Of a stretch of 64,000 bases of DNA, positions 18,027-27,163 are shown one piece after another (the stretch's first letter is position 1; each line of letters opens with the position of its first letter). The notes beneath the pieces were generated by a model. That model was not told where the DNA came from and searched no databases. It was given only the letters and a program-made list of their open reading frames with translations. The DNA comes from Vibrio aestuarianus (lineage in GTDB: Bacteria; Pseudomonadota; Gammaproteobacteria; Enterobacterales; Vibrionaceae), in the NCBI RefSeq assembly GCF_012395185.1, contig NZ_JAAZTU010000019.1:1-64000 (forward strand). Direction: 5' to 3'. A program made the translations under genes and the position numbers.

Positions 18027-19736
18027 ATGTTAAAAGCCCTCTATCTGATCATTATTTTAGTTTGTATTATCCCCACGGTCCCCGGTTTGCTGGGGGTCGT
18101 GGCCTCTTCGTTCGGTTATATACCACCGATTGGCCTGCATCACTTATCACTCGGTGGATTTGCCATGGTCTTTGAGTGGCAAGGGGTATGGCGCTCTATT
18201 GGGCTCACCGTATACTCAGCAATTGCTAGCAGCTATATCGCCTGCTTAATCAGTTTTGCCATTTTACAGGCGAGCTGGGGAAGTAAATTCTGGCGTAAAG
18301 TAGAACTCTCTCTTTCGCCACTACTTGCAACGCCGCATGTCGCTTTCGCGATTGGTTTTGCATTCCTGTTTGCACCGACGGGTATGGGGGTTCGTACCTT
18401 ACACGGTCTGTTCGGCTTTGAGCCAAACTCGTACAATGTAGATGACCTTGCACTGTTTATAAAAGATCCATATGCAGTGGGCTTGATAGTGATGCTTGCG
18501 CTAAAGGAAGTCCCTTTTCTACTGCTAATGAGCATTTCGATTCTTTCCCAACTCAAGATCGATCACATTGAAAAAGTGAGTGCATCTTTAGGCTATAGCC
18601 AAGCGCAAATGTGGTGGAAATGTATTTTCCCCCAATGGCTGGTAAAACTCCGTTTTCCGATGCTCGCAGTAATCGCTTATAGTCTGTCAGTAGTCGACGT
18701 TGCTTTAATTCTTGGCCCCACCAATCCCCCCACATTTGCCGTATTAGTGTGGCAATGGTTTAGTGACCCCGACCTAACACTATTACCACGCGCTGCCGCC
18801 GGAGCGATGGTGCTATTTGCCATTGCTTCAGCATTGATTGTCTTTGCTCGTGGAGTTGAGTGGACGGTCACCAAATTGTGGAGACATTGGCAATATTCAG
18901 GCCGTTATGGGGTAATGTTACCCGGTAAAACATTGTTCATTGGTATTATTTCTCTGACCCTTTTGATGGTGCCACTGATGGTCATTTGGAGCTTTGCTCA
19001 ACGTTGGCGTTTCCCTGATTTACTGCCAAGCCATTACAGCGACCGATTCTGGCAATTAGAGTGGCACAGTATCTTAAGCACGGTAAACCAAAGTGTGGTC
19101 ATTGCGATTATCGCCTCCTCAACTGCACTGATTTTTGCCCTCATTGCTCATGAATATCGATGCAAATACCAGTGGCAGATCCCAGGTTATATCATTGCAA
19201 TCCCGATGCTAATACCACAATTGTCAGTTTTATTCGGGCTACAAGTTGTAGCGCTTTATTTGAAAAGTGATGCTTATTTCTTTTGGGTCATTTGGGCTCA
19301 TGTTTTTTTTGCTTTTCCTTTTGTCTATCTATCGCTTGACGGCCCTTGGAGGAGCTTTGACAACGGGCTCACCAAGGTCGCATTAAGTCTGGGTAAAACA
19401 CCGCTACAAACTTGGATGAGAATAAAAATACCGATACTACTACCTACTATTGTTTTTGCTTGGGCTGTTGGTATTAGCGTGAGTCTTGCGCAATATTTGC
19501 CCACCTTGATGCTAGGTGCAGGTCGCATCAGTACTGTGACTACTGAAGCGGTTGCATTGTCGAGTGGATTCGACCGCAGAGTGACGGCTATCTATGCCAT
19601 TTGGCAAGCTATTTTGCCGCTACTATTCTTTTCTTTATCAATATTTATCAGTCGATTACAAATAAAGTATCGCCGAATCACACTAAAAGGTTTATTACCG
19701 AATGAGTCTCTGTCTCGAAAACCTCACCATCCGTAA
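18027..19736 (+). CDS. ynjC: ABC transporter permease YnjC (fused two-domain permease)
   Basis: Inner-membrane permease of 569 residues with about 12 helices in two homologous halves, as in FbpB/ThiP-type transporters. Each half carries the EAA-like loop that docks on the ATPase: EKVSASLGYSQAQMWWKCIFPQW at about residues 182-204 and KVALSLGKTPLQTWMRIKIPIL at about 449-470. The start is ATG 18027, six bases after the ynjB stop. Its 3' end overlaps ynjD by 35 bases, indicating translational coupling. Together with YnjB and YnjD it makes a complete importer. Confidence 0.9.
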   Translation: MLKALYLIIILVCIIPTVPGLLGVVASSFGYIPPIGLHHLSLGGFAMVFEWQGVWRSIGLTVYSAIASSYIACLISFAILQASWGSKFWRKVELSLSPLLATPHVAFAIGFAFLFAPTGMGVRTLHGLFGFEPNSYNVDDLALFIKDPYAVGLIVMLALKEVPFLLLMSISILSQLKIDHIEKVSASLGYSQAQMWWKCIFPQWLVKLRFPMLAVIAYSLSVVDVALILGPTNPPTFAVLVWQWFSDPDLTLLPRAAAGAMVLFAIASALIVFARGVEWTVTKLWRHWQYSGRYGVMLPGKTLFIGIISLTLLMVPLMVIWSFAQRWRFPDLLPSHYSDRFWQLEWHSILSTVNQSVVIAIIASSTALIFALIAHEYRCKYQWQIPGYIIAIPMLIPQLSVLFGLQVVALYLKSDAYFFWVIWAHVFFAFPFVYLSLDGPWRSFDNGLTKVALSLGKTPLQTWMRIKIPILLPTIVFAWAVGISVSLAQYLPTLMLGAGRISTVTTEAVALSSGFDRRVTAIYAIWQAILPLLFFSLSIFISRLQIKYRRITLKGLLPNESLSRKPHHP

Positions 19737-20349
19737 ATCCCAAGGTGAGTTACTCTTTTCTTCGCTTAATATGCAAATAGGCAAGGGAGAAATTCTGACC
19801 TTAATGGGACCAAGCGGCTGTGGAAAATCAACCTTACTCGATGTAATAGCCGGTCATTTGTCCAATGAGTTTGACTATTCAGGCACGTTAACTTTAGAGG
19901 GAGTAACCTTAAATTCACTCCCAGCTCATCAACGAGAAGTGGGGATATTATTTCAAGATGATTTGCTTTTCCCTCACCTATCTGTATGGGAAAACCTCGC
20001 TTTTGCCCTGCCCAATTCAATAAAAGGCCGCCACCGAAAAGAGCAGGCGATACAGGCACTCACTCATATTTCATTAGCCAATTTAGCCAACTCTTTCCCA
20101 GACCAAATCTCTGGCGGCCAACGAGCGAGAATCTCATTGATACGAATGCTGTTAGCCAAACCTAAAGTTGCCCTGCTTGATGAACCCTTTAGCAAATTGG
20201 ACAAAGATCTGCGTATACAGTTTAGGGATTGGGTGTTTGAACAACTGAAACAAGCCAACATCCCTGCTTTGATGGTGACACACGATAAGCAAGATGTACC
20301 CGCAGGCAGCGCTGTATTAACCTGGCCATGGGAGACAAGCCATGCTTGA
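19702..20349 (+). CDS. ynjD: ABC transporter ATP-binding protein YnjD
   Basis: ATPase subunit of the importer, 215 residues. Walker A GPSGCGKST (about residues 36-44), Q-loop FQDDLLFPHLS, signature ISGGQRARISLIRML and Walker B VALLDEPFSKLD are intact, with the switch histidine in LMVTHDKQD. It starts inside the end of ynjC (35-base overlap) and overlaps ynjF by 8 bases. It is short like other YnjD proteins and lacks the C-terminal regulatory domain seen in larger importer ATPases, so transport is probably not controlled at this subunit. Confidence 0.92.
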   Translation: MSLCLENLTIRKSQGELLFSSLNMQIGKGEILTLMGPSGCGKSTLLDVIAGHLSNEFDYSGTLTLEGVTLNSLPAHQREVGILFQDDLLFPHLSVWENLAFALPNSIKGRHRKEQAIQALTHISLANLANSFPDQISGGQRARISLIRMLLAKPKVALLDEPFSKLDKDLRIQFRDWVFEQLKQANIPALMVTHDKQDVPAGSAVLTWPWETSHA

Positions 20350-20947
20350 TCGTTTAAGTATCAAAGTCATTCGCGCACCTTTAACTCTCGGCGCTCGCCT
20401 ATTAAATAAATGCGGCATAACCGCCAATCAAACCACTGTATTTGGTTTTATCGTGGGCTGTTTTGCACTGCCAGCATTGGTGACTGAACAGTACTTATGG
20501 GCACTGCTATTTATTGTATTAAACCGAATATGCGATGGCTTGGATGGCGCTCTGGCCAGAATACAGGGAATCACCGATTCCGGCGGGTTTCTTGATATCA
20601 GCTTAGACTTTTTATTCTACTCACTGATTCCATTTGGTTTTGTATTGGCAAATCCAGAACAAAATGCCGTGGCTGGCGCCTTTCTGATTTTTTCATTTAT
20701 CGGTACTGGCAGCAGTTTTCTTGCATTTGCTGTTATGGCGGGCAAACGTGGCATCGAAAACCCGGTGTATAAACACAAGTCGCTCTATTATATGAGTGGT
20801 TTGACAGAAGGCACGGAGACCATCGCCTGTTTCATTGCATTTTGCCTGCTACCAAGCCACTTCTCCATGCTCGCTTATCTATTTGGTGCTGCGTGTTGGT
20901 TTACCACCGCTACCCGAATCTATTCTGGCTTTCACACCTTAAAATAA
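20342..20947 (+). CDS. ynjF: CDP-alcohol phosphatidyltransferase family protein YnjF
   Basis: Membrane enzyme of the CDP-alcohol phosphatidyltransferase superfamily, 201 residues with about six helices. The metal and CDP-binding signature is visible as DGLDGALAR followed by GGFLDISLD; spacing between the two parts is one residue shorter than in PgsA, as I recall it to be in E. coli YnjF too. The acceptor alcohol and the reason for its link to an ABC importer are unknown. It starts within ynjD (8-base overlap), so it belongs to the same operon. In E. coli a rhodanese gene, ynjE, lies between the transporter genes and ynjF; here it is absent. The convergent exonuclease gene ends 17 bases away. 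Confidence 0.9.
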   Translation: MLDRLSIKVIRAPLTLGARLLNKCGITANQTTVFGFIVGCFALPALVTEQYLWALLFIVLNRICDGLDGALARIQGITDSGGFLDISLDFLFYSLIPFGFVLANPEQNAVAGAFLIFSFIGTGSSFLAFAVMAGKRGIENPVYKHKSLYYMSGLTEGTETIACFIAFCLLPSHFSMLAYLFGAACWFTTATRIYSGFHTLK

Positions 20948-20964
20948 GCCATGTGCTTAAGCTT

Positions 20965-21495
20965 TCACAACATGGTTAGAGCAAGCTTGGCGAGGTTGTA
21001 AGCGTCCACATAACCGGAATGCTGACGGCCTTCCCATTCAATACCCTGAGATTCTTGCGCGGCGCGATGACCTATGCGCTTTTCTTTGAGTCGGTGTTGA
21101 ATGCGGTACAAGGTCGACAGGTTTAAAAACTCTTTAAATGGCATATCAATGCCTTTTTGTTGACACTCATTAGCAAGAATTAGGTCATCTCGCCCCCATG
21201 AGGCGTAAATTTTATTTGGGCCGCCGAAGTTTTTTACCATCGATTTCAGCACGTCAACCAAAGGACGACCTTGCTTTTCAATTTTGCGTGGCGTAATTCC
21301 AGTCAGCTCACTACAGAACAGAGACACTTCATCTTGTTCTGGTTTGACATAATATTGTGCACGCTTGACGATTTCACCTGATTGAACATCAATCTCAGCC
21401 AAGCCAATTTCAATGATTTCGCCAGTTGTCCCAACGCCATTTTCATTCCAACAACACATCTCTAAGTCGAAACAGACAACTCGGTTATAGTTCAT
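20965..21495 (-). CDS. DEDDh 3'-5' exonuclease
   Basis: A 176-residue single-domain exonuclease of the DnaQ/RNase T superfamily. ExoI is seen as FDLEMCCW (residues 9-16), ExoII around YASWGRDDLILANE (about 96-109) and ExoIII as HSGYVDAYNLAKL (about 159-171, H-x4-D), so all four acidic residues and the catalytic His are present. Similar stand-alone proteins are annotated KapD-like or sporulation-inhibitor-like, but the target nucleic acid is unknown. ATG 21495 has a weak GGATT upstream. It is divergent from the chaperone operon, with about 290 bases of shared upstream region. Confidence 0.85.
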   Translation of the reverse strand: MNYNRVVCFDLEMCCWNENGVGTTGEIIEIGLAEIDVQSGEIVKRAQYYVKPEQDEVSLFCSELTGITPRKIEKQGRPLVDVLKSMVKNFGGPNKIYASWGRDDLILANECQQKGIDMPFKEFLNLSTLYRIQHRLKEKRIGHRAAQESQGIEWEGRQHSGYVDAYNLAKLALTML

Positions 21496-21785
21496 TGTTC
21501 AGGCGAATCCTTTAATTTAGTTTTCAGAGTGATGAATTTTACCTGACTCGCTGTCAAAACTCGACTCTGTAAAAAGCCGTTCGCGCAGTTAATCATCGTT
21601 CATCGTTCATTTGAGCTTTTATTGTTTAAAGAGTGAGCTATTAAATCGTCTTAATCCTGATTAATCCTACTTTCCTAAAGCCTTCAGGCTTGAATATGGT
21701 AAACTTCGTCCCTATTTTTAAGTCTATTCAGCGCAGACGTTGCCACTCTAATAACCTCTGCACCATTGTCTACAGAGAATTCCGT

Positions 21786-22418
21786 ATGAACTTCGATTTA
21801 AATATGATTCCTACTACATTTGATATGCTGCACGCAGGTCTTGCTGCATCCAGCATTTTACTGCTCATTATTGCCGTTTCTCGCAAATCAAAAGTCGTTG
21901 AGAAAGTCATTGAAAAACCGGTTGAGAAAATTGTCGAAGTCGAAAAACCGATCGAAAAAATCATTGAAGTTGAGAAAATTGTTGAAGTTGAAAAAGTGAT
22001 AGAGCGTGTGGTTGAAGTCGAATCCAAATTAGCAACTGCCTCAACAGACTCTGCAATGCAACTACTATCCCTTATGCAGCAAGAAGCGCGTCTGATTGAT
22101 TTTCTCAATGAAGATGTCTCTGCTTTTTCTGACGAAGAAGTCGGTGCGGCCGCGCGCGTCATTCACGCTGGCGGTCAAAAAGTTTTGAAAGATTATGTCG
22201 AACTAAGCCCAATCCGCTCAGAAGACGAAGAAACCCGCATTACCATTGAAGCTGGTTTTAACCCACAACAGGTTCGTCTTACTGGTAATGTTACAGGCAG
22301 CGCACCGTTTAATGGCACACTCGTTCATAAAGGTTGGAAAGCAACGTCAATGACACTGCCAAAATTAGCAGAAAACTACGACGCTAGTATCATCGCCCCT
22401 GCTGAGGTTGAACTGTAA
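21786..22418 (+). CDS. DUF2760 membrane-anchored protein of Hsp70 operon
   Basis: A 210-residue protein whose C-terminal 120 residues look like DUF2760 (LLSLMQQEARLIDFLNEDVSAFSDEEVGAAARVIH..., then RITIEAGFNPQQVRLTGNV and APFNGTLVHKGW). In front are one membrane helix (about residues 14-32) and a striking charged tract of Val-Glu-Lys repeats (about 37-80), probably a rod or coiled coil. ATG 21786 is favoured over an ATG at 21690 because the extra 32 residues are unlike a natural N-terminus. The stop overlaps the Hsp70 start by one base (TAATG), so it is translationally coupled. It may tether the chaperones to the membrane, as inference. DUF2760 has no known activity. Confidence 0.85.
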   Translation: MNFDLNMIPTTFDMLHAGLAASSILLLIIAVSRKSKVVEKVIEKPVEKIVEVEKPIEKIIEVEKIVEVEKVIERVVEVESKLATASTDSAMQLLSLMQQEARLIDFLNEDVSAFSDEEVGAAARVIHAGGQKVLKDYVELSPIRSEDEETRITIEAGFNPQQVRLTGNVTGSAPFNGTLVHKGWKATSMTLPKLAENYDASIIAPAEVEL

Positions 22419-24301
22419 TGGAACAGAAATCCCCTAAATTCAGTGTTGGTATCGATTTAGGTACCACCCACTGCGTACTCTCTTTTGTTGATACTCAAGA
22501 TGAAGATGCACGCGTTTCAGTGATGAGCATTCCGCAGCTCACCGCACCAGGCACCGTGGAAAGTCGAACTCAATTAGCTTCGTTTTTATACCAACCTCAC
22601 GAACATGAAATGAATGCTGCTTCACGTGTTTTACCTTGGTCAACAGAACCAACCGCTTTAGTTGGCGCGATTGCGCGTAACCTTGGCAGTAAAACCCCGA
22701 TTCGTCTTGTCGCTAGTGCAAAATCATGGTTGTGCCATGGTGGTGTCAATCGCAGAGAAGCTTTCCTTCCCGCCGGAAGCAGTGATGATATTGAAAAGGT
22801 TTCGCCACTGAAAGCAACGGAATATTATTTAGAACATTTAAAAGCAGCATGGGATCATGCTCATCCAGAGCAGCCACTCTCTGAGCAAGATGTGACTATT
22901 ACCGTACCCGCTTCTTTTGACCCAGCCGCCCGTGATTTAACCGCAGAAGCCGCACGTAACGTTGGTTTTGATCACCTAACACTGCTTGAAGAACCGCAAG
23001 CTGCACTCTATAGCTGGATCGATAACAGCAATGAGGCGTGGCGTGATGAAGTTAATGTTGGTGATATTGTATTAGTCGTCGACATTGGTGGTGGTACCAC
23101 CGACCTTTCTTTAGTTGAAGTAACTGAAGAGGAAGGCAACCTAACCTTGAATCGTATTGCCGTCGGTGAGCATATCTTACTTGGTGGCGACAATATGGAT
23201 CTCGCCCTTGCCTATCGCCTTAAAATGAAACTGGCGCAAGAAGGTAAAGAGCTAGCTCCGTGGCAAATACAAGCGATGACACACGCTTGTCGTGATGCCA
23301 AAGAAGCGCTACTTAATGACCGCGAACTCGCTTCCGTGCCGATTGTTGTGCCTAGCCGAGGCTCAAAGCTACTCGGTAGCACATTAAAAACAGAACTGAC
23401 TCAACAAGAAGTTCAGCAAATGTTAGTGGATGGCTTTTTCCCAAGTGTCAGCATTAGTGAGCATCCCGTACAAAAAACGCGCGGCGCACTGACTCAAATG
23501 GGCTTACCTTACGCACAAGATGCTGGTATCACTCGTCATATTGCGGCTTTCTTGTCAAAGCAAGCTAATGCCACCAGTGAAACAACTCCGCACAATGAAT
23601 ATAACCCTTTTGCGGGTATGCCTGGTATGGGAGACGCCCCAAAAGCCGATTTCATCAAACCTACGGCTGTTTTATTTAACGGTGGTGTTCTGAAGTCGAA
23701 TTTACTGGCCGATCGTTTATTTGGGATCATTAACGCATGGCTAAGCTCGGCTAACGCGGCGCACGCTAAACGTTTAAGCGGTTTAGATCTTGATCTTGCC
23801 GTTGCTAGCGGCGCTGCCTATTATGGTGCGGTTCGCCGTGGTCAGGGCGTTCGTATTCGCGGTGGCATTGCCTCTAGTTACTACGTCGGAATTGAAAGTG
23901 CAATGCCTGCCATACCGGGAATGGCACCACCAATGGAAGCGCTATGTGTCGCTCCATTTGGTATGGAAGAAGGTTCGAGCACACCAGTGCCTAGCCAAGA
24001 ATTTGGGTTAGTAATTGGAGAACCTGTGCATTTCCAATTCTTTGGGTCAACCGTACGTCGTGAAGATCAAGCAGGTACTCACCTCGATTACTGGGCACCC
24101 GATGAATTAAAAGAACTTCCAGAAATTCAAGTAACGCTACCAATATCTGAAGGACGTCGTCAAGGTGATGTCGTGCCAGTGACGTTAGCTTCACGTGTCA
24201 CGGAATTAGGCACTTTATATCTTGAGGCAATTGCTTCTGATAATGGCCAAAAATGGCACGTAGAATTCGATGTGCGAGAAGATTCGCAATCCACTCAGTA
24301 A
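22418..24301 (+). CDS. Hsp70-family protein, first copy
   Basis: Hsp70-like ATPase of 627 residues. The nucleotide-binding domain is clear: VGIDLGTTHCVLSF (about residues 9-22), the phosphate-2 loop VVDIGGGTTDLSL (about 217-229), LLEEPQAALYSW and the later FNGGVLKSNLL adenosine region. It is not ordinary DnaK: insertions are present, a Pro/Gly-rich segment (FAGMPGMGDAP, about 398) interrupts the domain, and the C-terminus ends in a beta-type segment with no helical lid and no EEVD-like tail. No DnaJ or GrpE gene is nearby. GAGG lies just before the overlapping start. It is the middle gene of the DUF2760-Hsp70-Hsp70 operon; a stem-loop follows. Confidence 0.9.
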   Translation: MEQKSPKFSVGIDLGTTHCVLSFVDTQDEDARVSVMSIPQLTAPGTVESRTQLASFLYQPHEHEMNAASRVLPWSTEPTALVGAIARNLGSKTPIRLVASAKSWLCHGGVNRREAFLPAGSSDDIEKVSPLKATEYYLEHLKAAWDHAHPEQPLSEQDVTITVPASFDPAARDLTAEAARNVGFDHLTLLEEPQAALYSWIDNSNEAWRDEVNVGDIVLVVDIGGGTTDLSLVEVTEEEGNLTLNRIAVGEHILLGGDNMDLALAYRLKMKLAQEGKELAPWQIQAMTHACRDAKEALLNDRELASVPIVVPSRGSKLLGSTLKTELTQQEVQQMLVDGFFPSVSISEHPVQKTRGALTQMGLPYAQDAGITRHIAAFLSKQANATSETTPHNEYNPFAGMPGMGDAPKADFIKPTAVLFNGGVLKSNLLADRLFGIINAWLSSANAAHAKRLSGLDLDLAVASGAAYYGAVRRGQGVRIRGGIASSYYVGIESAMPAIPGMAPPMEALCVAPFGMEEGSSTPVPSQEFGLVIGEPVHFQFFGSTVRREDQAGTHLDYWAPDELKELPEIQVTLPISEGRRQGDVVPVTLASRVTELGTLYLEAIASDNGQKWHVEFDVREDSQSTQ

Positions 24302-24310
24302 ACTTTGAAG

Positions 24311-24335
24311 CGGCATCCTTATGGATGCCGTTTTT
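24311..24335 (+). terminator. Intra-operon terminator-like stem
   Basis: CGGCATCC and GGATGCCG form a perfect 8-bp stem with a 4-base loop, followed by TTTTT, only 18 bases before the start of the second Hsp70 gene. It probably lets part of the transcription through and lowers expression of the last gene. Confidence 0.75.
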
Positions 24336-24352
24336 GAAATATAGGTGCCACC

Positions 24353-27163
24353 ATGACCTCTCCTCGTTTTCTTGTCGGTATTGATTTAGGAACCACCAAT
24401 ACTGTGGTCGCATTTTGTGAAATAACCGATCAATTAGAAAGTTCCCCCGTTAGTCTTTTTGAGATTGACCAACTCATCGGCCCCGGTGAAGTGGTTCGTA
24501 AACCGTTATTACCATCATTTCGCTATCACCCTGCTGATGGACAAATTTCAGCCAATGACTTAACCCTGCCGTGGAATATTCAACCTGTTACTGGTGACAC
24601 GGCCAATGTCATCATCGGCCAATGGGCTCGCGATCTCGGAGCAAAAGTGGAAGGACGCCAAGTCTCTAGTGCCAAAAGCTGGCTTTCACACCAAGCGGTT
24701 GATCGTCGACAAGATATCTTGCCTTGGGCCGGAGCTGCGGATGTCGATAAAGTGTCGCCTGTTGTGGCAAGTGCCAGTTACTTAAACCACATTAGACAAG
24801 CTTGGAATTACCGACACCCAAGTAACCTATTGGAAGATCAAGAAGTCGTCGTCACGGTACCGGCTTCTTTTGATGAAACCGCGCGTAAACTCACCGTTGA
24901 AGCGGCTTCACTTGCAGGCTTGAATCGCATTGTCTTACTCGAAGAACCACAAGCGGTATGCTATGACTGGTACGCACGTCACCGCCATACTGCCGCAGAT
25001 GAATTACAACAATTGCCTTTAATTTTAGTGTGTGATGTTGGCGGAGGAACGACAGATTTAAGTTTGATTGAAGCAAAACACTCAGATCAAGGTGAGCTAT
25101 CCCTCGACCGAATCGGCGTGGGTGAACATTTAATGCTAGGGGGTGATAACCTCGACTTAGCCCTCGCGCATTTGGCTGAGCAACGTTTCAATCAATCGAA
25201 AAAACTCACCGCAGCAAGCTTAACCAAACTGATTCAACAAACTCGACAAGCCAAAGAGCAACTGCTTTCAAGCCAAGCACCCGATGAAATGAAAATCACG
25301 ATGCTCGGCAGCGGCTCAAAACTTCTGGGGGGAACAAAAAGTATTTCCCTGACCAAACAAGAAGTACATCAAATTGCCCTAGATGGTTTTTTCCCAATAT
25401 CTTCCTTTGATGATGTTCCGAACAGACGCCGCAGTGCCGTTGTTGAATTTGGTTTGCCTTATGTGGCAGACCCTGCGGTCAGTAAGCATGTCGCCGAGTT
25501 TTTGACCCAACATCAACACGTGTCACGCAGCGCTCTAAAGCATGAGCAAAACACCCCCGCCATTCCGGTTGGGCTTTTACTTAATGGCGGCGTGTTTAAT
25601 AGTGAATTAATTACTTCACGCATTATCCAATTACTAACACATTGGCGCGGTTCTGATATCACCGTTCTTGATAACCCTCACCCCGACTGGTCTGTTGCAT
25701 TGGGTGCGGTTGCCTTTAGTAAAGCTCGCCGGGGTGCACAACTTAAAATTGGCGGGGGATCTGCCCGATCTTACTTCTTGCATCTACCAGAAAGAAATAA
25801 ACTAGGTAAAGCATTGTGTCTTCTTGCCAAAGGCACAGAAGAAGGACAAGAGATTCGACTCACCAGCCGACGTTTTTCACTCACGTTAGGTGAACCGGTT
25901 CGTTTCAACCTATTGACGTCCACTCATGACACATTATCCAACAATACCGCTCTACAAAATGGCATTTTAGTGCCCGTTGATCATGACATGTTTAGCCCTC
26001 TCCCGCCTTACATTACGAGTTTGCATGGTACAGATGAGCCAACCATGCATGCCAATCAAAAGCAGAGAGTGGAAGTGCAACTGGCTTGCCAGCTGACCGA
26101 GGTTGGCACACTAAAAATTGAGTGTGTCAGTGTGGAAGATGAGAGTAAACGCTGGCAACTTGAATTTGAAGTACGTAACCAACAAGCCAGTGATGATGAA
26201 CAAGTTAAACTTCATCCTCGCTTGCAAGACTCGAAAGATCTGATCACCCGCCTTTACAGCGGCAATAAAAATAGTGCCGATAGTCAGGCAATAAAAACAC
26301 TCAGCAAAGACTTAGAAAAATGGCTAGGAAAACGAGATGAGTGGGATTTTACTACGCTACGTCACTTATTTGATTCGTTCACACAAGGGAGAAAGCGTCG
26401 ACGTCGTTCTGAGCAGCATGAGAAAAACTGGCTACGTTTAGCGGGGTTTGCTCTTCGACCTGGGTTTGGTGACCCAACCGATGCATGGCGCATTGAACAA
26501 ATTTGGAGTTTATACCAACAAGGTATTCAGTTTCAGAATCATCAAGGTTGGAGCGATTGGTGGGTATTTTGGCGACGTATTGCTGGTGGATTAAATCAAG
26601 AACAGCAGGAAACCATTTTGTCCGATATTGCCAAATACCTTCATCCTGGAGCAATGAAAAACCCTAAATCGGCACAAGAAGCGCAAGATAAAGGTTATGA
26701 ATCGATGGTACGACTTGCGGCTTCGCTAGAAAATCTAGAAGTGGAAGATAAAGTGTTATTGGCAAGCTGGTTTTTAAATAAAGCCATCAACCATACTCAA
26801 TTTGAACAAGCACATTGGTGGGCGGTTGGCCGACTAGCATCTCGCACTCCATTATATGGCAGCCACCATTCGGTTATCCCCCGTGAACAAGCAGAGCAAT
26901 GGCTTCCTAAAATACTGGAACAAAACTGGCAAAAAGAGCCGATGATAGCCTTTGCTGCAGTGATGATATGCAGAAAAACAGGCGATAGACAGCTTGATAT
27001 TTCAGATCAATACCGCTTACAAGTTTTGAGTAAGTTAAAACAGAGTAGAGTCGCGGAGTCTTGGGTCGCGCTTGTCGAGGAAGTGAATACACTTTCAGAA
27101 AGTGAATCAAAGCGTGTATTCGGTGATGCCCTGCCAAATGGACTAATTTTACTTAACCAATAA
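24353..27163 (+). CDS. Hsp70-family protein with long C-terminal extension (DUF3731-like)
   Basis: A second, larger Hsp70-like protein of 936 residues. VGIDLGTTNTVVAF (about residues 8-21) and VCDVGGGTTDLSL (about 227-239) mark the ATPase domain, which is similar to the preceding gene product throughout about 600 residues, including WLSHQAVDRRQDILPW and LLGGTKSISLTKQEV. From about residue 620 onward a helix-rich, Trp-rich extension follows (WLRLAGFALRPGFGDP, WWVFWRRIAGGLNQEQQE, HWWAVGRLASR), which I take as DUF3731. The pair arose by duplication plus gain of this tail. AGGTG precedes ATG 24353. The client and partner of the tail are unknown. Confidence 0.88.
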   Translation: MTSPRFLVGIDLGTTNTVVAFCEITDQLESSPVSLFEIDQLIGPGEVVRKPLLPSFRYHPADGQISANDLTLPWNIQPVTGDTANVIIGQWARDLGAKVEGRQVSSAKSWLSHQAVDRRQDILPWAGAADVDKVSPVVASASYLNHIRQAWNYRHPSNLLEDQEVVVTVPASFDETARKLTVEAASLAGLNRIVLLEEPQAVCYDWYARHRHTAADELQQLPLILVCDVGGGTTDLSLIEAKHSDQGELSLDRIGVGEHLMLGGDNLDLALAHLAEQRFNQSKKLTAASLTKLIQQTRQAKEQLLSSQAPDEMKITMLGSGSKLLGGTKSISLTKQEVHQIALDGFFPISSFDDVPNRRRSAVVEFGLPYVADPAVSKHVAEFLTQHQHVSRSALKHEQNTPAIPVGLLLNGGVFNSELITSRIIQLLTHWRGSDITVLDNPHPDWSVALGAVAFSKARRGAQLKIGGGSARSYFLHLPERNKLGKALCLLAKGTEEGQEIRLTSRRFSLTLGEPVRFNLLTSTHDTLSNNTALQNGILVPVDHDMFSPLPPYITSLHGTDEPTMHANQKQRVEVQLACQLTEVGTLKIECVSVEDESKRWQLEFEVRNQQASDDEQVKLHPRLQDSKDLITRLYSGNKNSADSQAIKTLSKDLEKWLGKRDEWDFTTLRHLFDSFTQGRKRRRRSEQHEKNWLRLAGFALRPGFGDPTDAWRIEQIWSLYQQGIQFQNHQGWSDWWVFWRRIAGGLNQEQQETILSDIAKYLHPGAMKNPKSAQEAQDKGYESMVRLAASLENLEVEDKVLLASWFLNKAINHTQFEQAHWWAVGRLASRTPLYGSHHSVIPREQAEQWLPKILEQNWQKEPMIAFAAVMICRKTGDRQLDISDQYRLQVLSKLKQSRVAESWVALVEEVNTLSESESKRVFGDALPNGLILLNQ

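Noticed and set aside
21770..22162. 130-codon minus-strand frame rich in Ser/Thr
   Set aside because: It mirrors the Val-Glu-Lys repeat of the plus-strand gene, whose operon position and family match are clear.
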